Source of the DNA: CAWHHZ01 sp963829355
GTDB taxonomy: Bacteria; Acidobacteriota; Thermoanaerobaculia; Gp7-AA8; JAHWKK01
Length of the DNA: 50,361 bases
Direction: 5' to 3'
Assembly: GCA_963829355.1 (NCBI GenBank)
Contig: CAWHHZ010000023.1
Location: 1 to 50,361 of the forward strand
Shown here: piece after piece, positions 25,002-32,335 of the stretch
Position numbering within the stretch: position 1 is the first letter of the stretch
Layout: each line of letters opens with the position of its first letter
Translations under genes and position numbers: made by a program
Notes under the pieces: model-generated
Told to the model about the DNA's origin: nothing
Database searches by the model: none
What the model saw: the letters and a program-made list of their open reading frames with translations, nothing else

Positions 25002-25458
25002 ATGAGCCGGCACGATCCTTCGCACCTCCCGCCCGAAGCCGCCGAGGCACTGCGTGCGGGCAACAAGATCGAGGCAATCAAGATCGTTCGCGAACGCCTC
25101 GGGATCGGACTGAAGGAAGCAAAAGAGCTCGTCGAACAGATCGGCGACGCCGGACCTGTCGGAGCTCCTGACGACAGACCCCTTCCGTCCGGCCCGGCGC
25201 CTCATTTCTCGAGTCTCCCACCGGAAGCCGCCGGGGCACTTCGCGCGGGAAACAAGATCGAGGCGATCAAGATCGTACGGGACCGGCTCGGCCTCGGACT
25301 GAAGGAAGCGAAAGAGCTCGTCGAGCGCGTCGAAGCCGCCGACCCCATCCTCGCCCGCAGTGCCGGGCAACGTCGCGAAACCACCCAGCCGCTCCTGTTT
25401 CGTCTTCCTGATCGCCGCCGCCATCGCCGCGGCTGCCGCCTGGTACTTCCTCGCGTAG
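25002..25458 (+). pseudogene. Tandem L7/L12-C-terminal-like domains plus membrane anchor, frameshifted near 3' end
   Basis: ATG 25002 opens two near-identical units of about 30 residues (LRAGNKIEAIKIVRERLGIG and LRAGNKIEAIKIVRDRLGLG, each ending LKEAKELVE), the helix-strand motif of the ribosomal protein L7/L12 C-terminal domain. In frame, the protein would run to 25550 with an implausible Arg-rich tail. One frame over, from about 25360, it reads PGNVAKPPSRSCFVFLIAAA followed by AIAAAAAWYFLA and a TAG at 25456-25458: a clean C-terminal transmembrane anchor. The span is one base over a multiple of three. So the intact protein was probably a short cytoplasmic double domain tethered to the membrane. 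Function unknown. Confidence 0.65.
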
Positions 25459-25567
25459 CTCGCCCGGCCCACGCACGGCCACCGCGGCCTGGCCGCGCAT
25501 GCGGTAAACTCCGAAAGCGTAGGATCGTCCACTGCCGCGCTGACATTTAGATTCCGGAGCATTGTTC

Positions 25568-25753
25568 ATGAGATTCCTCCGCCTCCTGGCAGCCGGTCTC
25601 TTCGTCTATCTCGGAATGATGGGAATCAGTCGTCTTCCTGTCACCATGAACGGACGAGCTGTCGGGAGGGGCAGGTCTGCGATTGACGCCTTGCGTCACG
25701 GAATGGGGCCTACGACTCCCTATCCTTGCAAATCATGGAATGATTATCCATAA
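25568..25753 (+). CDS. Possible small membrane or truncated protein, 61 residues
   Basis: ATG 25568 starts MRFLRLLAAGLFVYLGMMGI, a plausible signal or membrane segment, followed by polar sequence that ends within the palindrome upstream of the ATPase. It may be the 5' stump of a gene cut short when the ATPase region arrived, or a chance frame. Low confidence. Confidence 0.25.
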   Translation: MRFLRLLAAGLFVYLGMMGISRLPVTMNGRAVGRGRSAIDALRHGMGPTTPYPCKSWNDYP

Positions 25754-25761
25754 TTGCAAGG
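25724..25761. promoter_or_regulatory. 38-bp near-palindrome abutting the AAA ATPase start codon
   Basis: CCTTGCAA (25724-25731) and TTGCAAGG (25754-25761) are perfect inverted arms; inside, ATGGA and TCCAT are also inverted around ATGATTA. The right arm ends on the base before the ATG at 25762 and supplies an AAGG that could aid ribosome binding. Probable operator or regulatory site of the ATPase gene. Confidence 0.7.
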
Positions 25762-26934
25762 ATGATCGATCGTTGGCTGAGCACCAGACTGAAGGAGAGG
25801 CTGCGGCAAAGTGCGGCGGTCGTTCTCCTGGGCCCTCGGCAGGTGGGCAAGACGACGCTTGCTCTCGATGTTGCGGGCGAAAACTGGTCGCTTTATCTGG
25901 ATCTCGAATCGGAGCGCGACCTGGTCAAGCTTCGTGAACCGGAGCTGTATCTGCCTGCGCACTTCGACAAACTCGTGATTCTGGACGAGGTTCACCGGTC
26001 GCCGGGACTGTTTCCCGTGCTCCGGGGACTGATCGACGAGGCCAGGCGCCAGGGAAAGAGAGACGGGTTGTACCTCCTGCTCGGATCCGCGTCTCTCGAT
26101 CTGCTGCGACAATCAGGAGAGAGTCTGGCCGGGCGCGTGAGCTACCTGGAGCTCACGCCGTTTCTGGTACCCGAGGTGTCGGCATCCCCAGATTCGACGA
26201 ATCGCCTCTGGGTGCGAGGCGGCTTTCCCGACAGTTACCTCGCTCGCGCCGATGAACAGAGTCTCCAATGGCGGGAGGACTTCATCCGCACCTATCTGGA
26301 GCGGGACATTCCGCAGTTCGGACCGCGCATCGCCGCCGCGACACTGAGACGGTTCTGGACGATGCTCGCGCACAACCAGGGAGGGCTGCTCAACGTCTCC
26401 CAACTCGCGCGCAACCTCGGAGTGGATGTCAAAACGGCGGGAAGCTACCTGGATCTGCTCGTGGACCTGCTCCTGGTCCGACGTCTTCCGCCGTGGCACG
26501 CGAACGTCGGAAAACGTCTTATCCGGTCCCCGAAGACCTACATCCGCGACAGCGGGATCCTTCATGCCCTGCTCGCGATTCCTGGTATGGAAGCGCTCCT
26601 CTCGCACCCGGTGGTGGGTCCGAGCTGGGAAGGGTTCGTCATCGAGAATCTGGTTTCGGTCGCACCTCCAGCAACCGAGAGCTTTTTCTATCGAACCAGT
26701 GGCGGTGCTGAGATCGACCTCGTTCTCGCCTGGCCGGATGGTCGCCTCTGGGCCATCGAGATCAAACGTACCCTCCGTCCCCGGCCGAGTCGTGGGTTCC
26801 ATTCTGCCTGTGCGGATCTCAATCCCGCCCGCCGATTCATCGTCTACCCGGGTCAGGAGGCCTTTGCGCTCGACCACCAGACCGAGGCAGTCCCCATTTC
26901 GCTCATCTCGCGCGAGCTCGCTCAGATGTCGTGA
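25762..26934 (+). CDS. AAA-family ATPase with DUF4143 domain
   Basis: 390 residues. The N-terminal AAA_14 domain has Walker A GPRQVGKTT (24-32) and Walker B KLVILDEVH (D75, E76), plus GLYLLLGSASLDLL. From about 200 the DUF4143 domain follows with a winged-helix-like part (LNVSQLARNLGVDVKTAGSYLDLL) and a nuclease-like C-terminus (FFYRTSGGAEIDLVLAWPDGRLWAIEIKRT; E-x-D...E-x-K resembles a PD-(D/E)xK site). The family is widespread, patchily distributed and easily transferred; its biological role is unsettled. The gene is complete and directly follows a palindrome. Confidence 0.92.
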   Translation: MIDRWLSTRLKERLRQSAAVVLLGPRQVGKTTLALDVAGENWSLYLDLESERDLVKLREPELYLPAHFDKLVILDEVHRSPGLFPVLRGLIDEARRQGKRDGLYLLLGSASLDLLRQSGESLAGRVSYLELTPFLVPEVSASPDSTNRLWVRGGFPDSYLARADEQSLQWREDFIRTYLERDIPQFGPRIAAATLRRFWTMLAHNQGGLLNVSQLARNLGVDVKTAGSYLDLLVDLLLVRRLPPWHANVGKRLIRSPKTYIRDSGILHALLAIPGMEALLSHPVVGPSWEGFVIENLVSVAPPATESFFYRTSGGAEIDLVLAWPDGRLWAIEIKRTLRPRPSRGFHSACADLNPARRFIVYPGQEAFALDHQTEAVPISLISRELAQMS

Positions 26935-26966
26935 CGGACACCACTGTCTCGAGAAGTGGATCGGAG

Positions 26967-27016
26967 GTCACTCACCGAGCTCGCCTGCTCTGACGCTCGC
27001 GACCTCGACCGCGCGG
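26967..27016. repeat. 50-bp direct repeat, left copy (duplicate of the proC 3' end)
   Basis: Identical over 50 bases to 28287-28336, starting GTCACTCACCGAGCTCGCCT. The right copy is the last 16 codons of proC including its stop. The pair brackets the MNT/HEPN module, with 1320 bp from copy to copy. Confidence 0.95.
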
Positions 27017-27178
27017 ATGTGAGGCTCTTCGGGGTCAGGTCTGCGGTCGGCGGTCGAGTCCATGTGATCCATGAACCGGTTGGGGGATTCACATCAGTTC
27101 AGGTCAGAGTTCTACGGACGTAGATCGTTGCGCCAATTGCACGACTCCCTCGTATACAGAACCAGGGGTGCTTGTAAG

Positions 27179-27215
27179 ATGCCCAATTCGGGCATTACAA
27201 TGCCCACTATGGGCA
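27179..27215 (+). promoter_or_regulatory. Two tandem palindromes at the MNT gene start (probable autoregulatory operators)
   Basis: ATGCCC-AATTC-GGGCAT (27179-27195) and TGCCCA-CTA-TGGGCA (27201-27215) have centres 21 bp apart, two helical turns, so two dimers could bind one face of the DNA. A weak promoter (TTGCGC at 27128, TATACA at 27153, 19-bp spacing) lies upstream. Confidence 0.7.
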
Positions 27216-27811
27216 CTACGGCATTGAAGCGGAGTGGGGGCATTGGGGATGCGTTGTTCACCCGGACGCAGCAGCGCGTGCTGGCTCTGCTTTTTGGACA
27301 GCCCGATCGGACGTTTCTACAAAAGGAAGTGATCGACCTGGGCGAAGCGGGATCGGGTTCTGTCCGCAGGGAGCTCGACAGGCTCGTCGAAAGCGGACTC
27401 GTCACCATGGAGCGTGTCGGGGCGCAGAAGCACTATCAGGCGAACCGTGCCGCGCCGATCTTCGAGGAATTGCGGACCATTGTCGTCAGGACGATGGGAC
27501 TGGCGGACCCGCTCCGCGAGGCGCTGAAGCCGTTGAAGAAGCAGATCAGGCTGGCGCTCGTTTTTGGCTCGGTCGCCCGCGGTGACGAGAAGGCCGGGAG
27601 TGATGTCGATCTGCTCGTTGTGGCCGACGATCTGCCACTCGAGCGGCTCTACCGGCGTCTGGAAAAAGCGGAAAAGCAGCTTTCACGAAGAATCGATCCG
27701 ACGCTCTACACGAGCGCCGAGTATAGGAAGCGGCGGGAGAGTGGCAATCCGTTTCTGAAGAAGGTGCTCGAGGGCGAGACGATCGTGCTGATAGGAGATC
27801 GTGAGCTTTGA
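27209..27811 (+). CDS. MNT-domain nucleotidyltransferase antitoxin with winged-helix N-terminus
   Basis: 200 residues from ATG 27209; earlier in-frame ATGs at 27179 and 27200 lie inside the palindromes, and the family usually starts just before the FTRTQQRVLALLFGQPDR segment, so the later one is preferred. Residues 15-75 are a winged helix (KEVIDLGEAGSGSVRRELDRLVESGLVTMERVG). The C-terminal half is a minimal nucleotidyltransferase with GS-x10-DxD (VFGSVARGDEKAGSDVDLLVV). In MNT/HEPN modules the MNT protein adds nucleotides to, and so silences, the HEPN ribonuclease. The stop overlaps the HEPN start (TTGA). Confidence 0.88.
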   Translation: MGTTALKRSGGIGDALFTRTQQRVLALLFGQPDRTFLQKEVIDLGEAGSGSVRRELDRLVESGLVTMERVGAQKHYQANRAAPIFEELRTIVVRTMGLADPLREALKPLKKQIRLALVFGSVARGDEKAGSDVDLLVVADDLPLERLYRRLEKAEKQLSRRIDPTLYTSAEYRKRRESGNPFLKKVLEGETIVLIGDREL

Positions 27812-28224
27812 GCCTGGACAACCTCGTCCGCATCGGAAAGCTCAAGGCAGAGCCTCCGGCCCAGACTGAGCTGGATGGGCTGATCCGCTCCGGGAACGCC
27901 AGACTCGCCGATGCCGAGAATGAATCCCTCTCCGTCGATGGGAGATTCGATCTCGCGTACAACGCAGCGCACGCTCTCTCACTTGCGGCTCTGCGGTGGC
28001 ACGGCTACCGTTCGGATAACCGGTACCTGGTGTTTCAGACGCTCCCACTTACGCTGGGGCTGGCGAACGAGCAGTGGCGCGTACTGGACCAGGCGCATCG
28101 AAAGCGAAATCAAGTCGAGTACGAGGGTGTAGTGGATGTCGATGAGAGTTTCGTGAAGGCGATGATGCGCGTGACCAGAGATGTTGCCGCGCGGGTCGAG
28201 AAGCTGGGGCCGGTGCGGGAGTGA
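27808..28224 (+). CDS. HEPN-domain toxin partner
   Basis: 138 residues, all-helical. Start TTG 27808 overlaps the upstream stop; AGGAG is ten bases away. Visible HEPN features are RFDLAYNAAHALSLAALRWHGYR and the catalytic-type motif HRKRNQVEYEG (R-N...Y variant of the Rx4-6H ribonuclease motif). Known HEPN/MNT pairs act as toxin-antitoxin or stress modules. The pair lies inside a segment bounded by 50-bp direct repeats. Confidence 0.88.
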   Translation: MSLDNLVRIGKLKAEPPAQTELDGLIRSGNARLADAENESLSVDGRFDLAYNAAHALSLAALRWHGYRSDNRYLVFQTLPLTLGLANEQWRVLDQAHRKRNQVEYEGVVDVDESFVKAMMRVTRDVAARVEKLGPVRE

Positions 28225-28286
28225 CCGATGGGACCGTACGTTTCACGCGGTCACACGCCACGGTTTGGCTCACGGGAGACGCGGGA

Positions 28287-28336
28287 GTCACTCACCGAGC
28301 TCGCCTGCTCTGACGCTCGCGACCTCGACCGCGCGG
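28287..28336. repeat. 50-bp direct repeat, right copy, within the proC 3' end
   Basis: Perfect copy of 26967-27016. It covers the proC stop codon (TCA at 28288-28290 on the plus strand) and the last 15 codons encoding ...VEVASVRAGELGE. Confidence 0.95.
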
Positions 28337-29097
28337 GAGAGGACGCTTCGGATCCGGCCGTCCTCGAGTGCCAGGATACCGGCGATGGTGCATCCGGCCG
28401 GGGTCGTCACTTCATCCTTGAGCGCCGCGGGATGGCTTCCGGTCTCGAGAACCATCGAGCCGGCGCCGTATGCGATCTGCGCCGCCATCTCGATCGCGAT
28501 CTTTCGCGGCAGCCCGCGAGCAACCGCTCCGTCCGCGAGGGCCTCGATGATGACGTAGAAGAACGCGGGTCCCGACGCCGCGAGGCCGGTGACGGTGTTC
28601 ATATGCGACTCGTCGAGCTCGGCCACGCGACCCATCGGTTCGAACAGTACTCGCGCCGTTGCGACGTGCCCCACCGTGGCATCGCGCCCCGGCGACAGCA
28701 CGGTCATGCCGCGACCGATCGCGCACGGAAGGTTCGGCATCGCCCGGACGACTGGATTGGAGTGCGCCATCGCTTCCTCGATGACGCCGGAGCGTACGCC
28801 GGCGGCGATCGAGATGACGAGGGCGCCGGGTGCGAGCTTGCCGCGTTCCGCGAGATCGGATGCGACCGCGCGGATCGCCGTCGGCTTGACCGAGAGAATG
28901 ACGACATCCGCATCCTCGGATGCAGCGAGATTGTCGGTCGAAGCGTCGATCCCCTCATCGCAAAGGCGTTGTGCAGATGCGTCGGTCCGGGTTGTCGCGC
29001 GGAGTCTGTCGGACGGGTGGCCCTGGTTCATCAATGATTTGATGATCGACGTCCCCATCATTCCCGCGCCGATGACTGTGATCCGTTGGTCGTTCAT
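28288..29097 (-). CDS. proC: Pyrroline-5-carboxylate reductase
   Basis: 269 residues from ATG 29097 (MNDQRITVIGAGMMGTSII); a reading back to 29154 adds non-family sequence. It catalyses the last step of proline synthesis, reducing 1-pyrroline-5-carboxylate with NAD(P)H. The Rossmann motif GAGMMG, the VVILSVKP segment, the VRAMPNLPCAIGRGMTVL substrate loop, and the dimer domain TVTGLAASGPAFFYVIIEALADGAV are all present. Length and motifs are normal. The 3' end is the site of the 50-bp repeat, so any insertion there has kept the gene whole. Confidence 0.95.
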   Translation of the reverse strand: MNDQRITVIGAGMMGTSIIKSLMNQGHPSDRLRATTRTDASAQRLCDEGIDASTDNLAASEDADVVILSVKPTAIRAVASDLAERGKLAPGALVISIAAGVRSGVIEEAMAHSNPVVRAMPNLPCAIGRGMTVLSPGRDATVGHVATARVLFEPMGRVAELDESHMNTVTGLAASGPAFFYVIIEALADGAVARGLPRKIAIEMAAQIAYGAGSMVLETGSHPAALKDEVTTPAGCTIAGILALEDGRIRSVLSRAVEVASVRAGELGE

Positions 29098-29189
29098 CCA
29101 CGTATTGTATGGGGACGGGCGGATCCGCCCTGCACTGTGCTTTCGGAATGTCACTGAATCATTGCAGCACGTCAGAGAAACCGAATCGT

Positions 29190-29812
29190 TGTGGGAAGAG
29201 CGGACGCCGCCATCCAGTCCGTCATGCCCCGGAACCCCCGACGCTCATCCCCTCGTGGTGCGTCAGAGCGTCGACGATGATGTGGAGCTCCTGAATCTCG
29301 AGCTCGAGCTTCTGCGATCAACACCCTCACTTCTGGCCGCACCACGGAGAGGCTCGATTCGGCTCTCGGCGACGGAAGAACGGGCTCTGATCACCTGGAT
29401 CGATCGTGATGAACGGATCCTCGCCATGATTATCGATCAAAACGGCGACGTGATTTCCGGAAAGGGTGACATGGAGATTTTCAGTGGGCAGGGTGATCGG
29501 GTCGAAGGGATACTCGTACAATCAACTGATCATCACTGGAAAGTCAGCTGGATCGCGAGCAGAGAAGACACGTGCGGGCCGGCGAAGCTCTACTCGGCTC
29601 TCGTCGATCGGGAGGGAGCCTGACGACACCCCGCCCGCACGATCCGATCGCATCGCTTCCGATAGAAACATGCCTCGCGACCGGTCTCGAGGCGGTGCCG
29701 ATCGGCAGGACTGGAGCTCTCGCCGTGATCCATTCGACAAGACTGCGCTCTCAACCATGGGGAGGAGCTCCTCGGTTCACGCTCCATCTCCCCATGCTGC
29801 GACGACGTTCGG
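29190..29812 (+). pseudogene. Remnant of an exported beta-propeller-like protein
   Basis: From about 29240 to 29623 one frame reads propeller-like blades (RGSIRLSATEERALITWIDRDER, DHHWKVSWIASREDTCGPAKLYSALVDREG) similar in style to the exported protein at 17149. It has no signal peptide and no credible start. After 29623 propeller-like sequence continues in another frame (GLEAVPIGRTGALAVIHSTR, WGGAPRFTLHLP) up to about 29800. The remnant therefore lacks its 5' part and has at least one frame break. Boundaries are approximate. Confidence 0.45.
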
Positions 29813-29814
29813 TC

Positions 29815-30426
29815 TCACACTCGCCGGTCGGAACCATATCGGGGCGATGAGGTGAGACTCGCGTTCTGCGGTCGGCTGGGCACTCCACGAGCCGCGGCGC
29901 CCCCATACTCGGCAGGGTTGTCGGAACGACAGAAGATCGGCGGCCTGCCCGCGTCCATGGAAGCTCGACGTTCACTCGCCAGACGAGGATCGAGCTCGAA
30001 TGGGCGAGGATCGCCGATCTCGATCTCGTTGAATCGATGATGCGCCGGGTTGAGGAGGTAGTTGAATTCCGTCTCCACCACAGCGCTCGGGACGCGCAGA
30101 ACTGCAGAGCGTCTGCTCTCGATCCAGACGTCACCGATCGTCTGGAGTGATGGGGGAGCCGGGTATTCTCTCCAGTTCGAGGGGAGGCCGGCGACCTGCT
30201 GCACCAGCTCTTCCGGGACGTTCGCGGCGATCGCCGAGTAAGAGCTCAATACCGCCTGATCCCTGAGATGAACAAAGATTTCGAGGATGGCCAGGGAGAG
30301 GGTGGCGGAGGTGTAGATCAGAGGGCGTCCCGGCGAGTTCCAGCGACCCCCGGACCGGCGTGCGCCCTCTCCGTCGAACGCCGTATCGACGTAGCGGGTC
30401 TTGACGATGCGCCAGACCTCGATCAT
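29815..30426 (-). CDS. RES-domain toxin
   Basis: 203 residues from ATG 30426. The RES fold is visible as VWRIVKTRYVDTAFDGEGARRSGGRWN, GRPLIYTSATLSLAILEIFVH and FNYLLNPAHHRFNEIEIGDPRPFELDPRL (to residue 149). RES toxins such as MbcT and ParT attack NAD+ or ADP-ribosylate targets. The family normally ends near FDPRL; the following 54 residues here are not family-like, so the original stop may have been lost. The start overlaps the antitoxin stop (30423-30426, ATGA). Confidence 0.88.
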   Translation of the reverse strand: MIEVWRIVKTRYVDTAFDGEGARRSGGRWNSPGRPLIYTSATLSLAILEIFVHLRDQAVLSSYSAIAANVPEELVQQVAGLPSNWREYPAPPSLQTIGDVWIESRRSAVLRVPSAVVETEFNYLLNPAHHRFNEIEIGDPRPFELDPRLASERRASMDAGRPPIFCRSDNPAEYGGAAARGVPSRPQNASLTSSPRYGSDRRV

Positions 30427-30905
30427 GCATAGACGCCGTGCTCGAGCCGATCGATCAGGCGCTCCACTTCTGTGGCACCGAGCTCGGTCTCGAGTGCGTC
30501 GATGGGAGAACGATCCCCCAGGGAGAGCTGTGGCCTGCGCAGCCACTGGAGCGCGGCGTCCCGGTCTCCTTCGAAGAGTCCGAGCGCGCGGCCGAATACC
30601 CGGGCGACCGTAAGCAGACGGTCCGACTCGCGGGGGAGCAGCGATCCCTCCTGCTTTCTCCGCGCAAAGGTGCGCTGTGGAGCCTGAAGAAACTTCGCAA
30701 CAGTCCGCGTTTCGAGCTCGAAGTTTTTCCTGAACCTCTCGCTCGTCGCAATGCTGAAGCCTCTGGAGACCCTCTCGAACAGCTCTTCGGTTCCTGAGAC
30801 CTTCATTCCCAGCAGCACCGTATAGGAATGTGGTCCCGGATTCCCCTTCCGGAGAAACCGGCGATACTGCTCAACATCCGGCGGCAACTTCTGTGACTGA
30901 CTCAT
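30423..30905 (-). CDS. Xre/MbcA/ParS-family antitoxin (DUF2384)
   Basis: 160 residues. A helix-turn-helix-like N-terminal half (FLQAPQRTFARRKQEGSLLPRESDRLL) and the C-terminal toxin-binding segment VARVFGRALGLFEGDRDAALQWLRRPQLSLGDRSPIDALETELGATEV are typical of DUF2384 antitoxins, the last stretch (RSPIDALETE) normally reaching into the RES active site. Encoded first in a two-gene operon with the toxin, probably autorepressing through the promoter palindrome at 30946. Confidence 0.92.
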   Translation of the reverse strand: MSQSQKLPPDVEQYRRFLRKGNPGPHSYTVLLGMKVSGTEELFERVSRGFSIATSERFRKNFELETRTVAKFLQAPQRTFARRKQEGSLLPRESDRLLTVARVFGRALGLFEGDRDAALQWLRRPQLSLGDRSPIDALETELGATEVERLIDRLEHGVYA

Positions 30906-30933
30906 GTCCTCATCTCACTTCCTGCCACTTGAC

Positions 30934-30962
30934 ATCATAATCTATGCCATATGGCGAGGCAA
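30934..30962 (-). promoter_or_regulatory. Promoter of the Xre/RES module with palindromic operator in the spacer
   Basis: Minus strand TTGCCT (30957-30962), a 17-bp spacer, then TATGAT (30934-30939): a good sigma-70-type promoter. The spacer contains the perfect palindrome GCCATATGGC (30946-30955), placed where a bound antitoxin would block RNA polymerase. The remaining gap to 31119 has no gene. Confidence 0.65.
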
Positions 30963-31119
30963 GTTGACCGGAGCATCTCTTCTCGGCGGCAGCCGTCGGC
31001 CTCGGAATCTTCGACGTGGACTCGACAGAAAAGCAAAGATCTGGCACCCGCGGGTCGTCACTAAATCCGAGCGGGAGGACAAATTCTCTTGTGAGGAGAA
31101 GAAGACCCGGCGTCCCCAT

Positions 31120-32054
31120 CTACTCGGCAGCGGCCGTAAGCCGAGCGCGGAGCTCGGGGTCTTCGACGTACTCGGCCATGCCGCGCGCCGAGTAGCCGTG
31201 TTCGTCCTCCAGGGTGGGATCTGCTCCGGCATCGAGCATGATAATGGCCGTTTCGGTCGCGCCTTCGCCCAGTGCCCAGAGGAGCGGGGTCGTGCCCGTC
31301 GCGTTTCCAACGTCCACAGGGATTCCGGCATCGAGAAGGACGCTCGCGACCTGCGGCTGATTTCGGTCAGCAGCAAGGTGCAGTGCCGTCATTCCCATTC
31401 CGAGCTCATTGCCGCGGTGCATCGGGTCTGCGCCAGCCCCGAGGAGCTGTCTGACGACTGCCGTGTGTCCTTCGCGCGACGCCTCCATGAGCGGCGTGTA
31501 TCCGATCCGGTTCTCGATGCCGGTCTGCTGACCGGCGGCGAGCAACCGCTCGATCGCATCGAGGTCACCCGCCCTCGCAGCCCCGTGCAGTTCCGTGTCG
31601 CCCGAAGAGGTTCCCGTGGTCTCGGAAAGAAGCGCGACGATCGCCGGGAATCCGCGACGCATCGCGATCGCGAGAGCATCGCCGTGGTGCGTGACGACCG
31701 CCGGATCGGCTCCGCCGGCCAGCAGGGCCTCGACAGCCGAGGCCGCACCTGCGTAGGCGGCCCAGTTGATCGCCGGGTCACCGTATTGGTCTCCGAGGTC
31801 CGGATCGGCGCCGGCATCTCGAGGAGCCATGTGACCAGCTCTCCATGATCGCCGTAGGCCGCGAACATCAGTGCCGTCCCTCCGGACGCCGAGACGTCGT
31901 CGACGTCGACTCCGTCAGCGAGCACACGCTCGACTCCGACGAGATCTCCTGCGGCCGCAGCCTCCCGCAGAGCCTGTCCGTCGTCTGATGCCGCGACGTG
32001 GAGTGCAGAGACGAGAAACGTGAGAGCGGCAATGACCGAAGAGATTCTGCGCAT
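31120..32054 (-). pseudogene. Exported ankyrin-repeat protein, one frame break
   Basis: ATG 32054 with CAGGAG seven bases upstream encodes a signal peptide (VIAALTFLVSALHVAASDD), then ankyrin units: ALREAAAAGDLVGVERVLADG, GTALMFAAYGDHGELVTWLLE. At about 31820 the frame changes, with AGADPDLGDQYGDPAINWAA and at least five more ankyrin repeats following in another frame (GYTPLMEASREGHTAVVRQLLG, MTALHLAADRNQPQVASVLLD, ending 31120). GAG-AT-GCC instead of GAG-GCC would explain it as a 2-base insertion; the 935-nt span fits. Periplasmic or secreted location inferred. Without the break it would be a roughly 310-residue protein. Confidence 0.8.
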
Positions 32055-32335
32055 GATGGCTCCTGAGGTTTAAGGAAGAGATTGCTGTCGATGGTAGGAG
32101 AGTCGGCTACCAGAGACAAGAGACGGCAAACCTCGTGGGGTGAACGGACCTCAGAGGCCGGCGCCTTCCCGCCTGTGTGGAAAGATGACCTTCCAGTCGT
32201 TGAAGTCGCGAACCTCTGGAGCTCCTCATCAGTTGAGCGAAATGCTCCTTCGCTGTTCCGATCGTGACAGTGATCAACCGCCGTCACGCGAGACTCAACG
32301 ACAACGATTGCGCTCCTCGCCCCGTATCAACCTTC

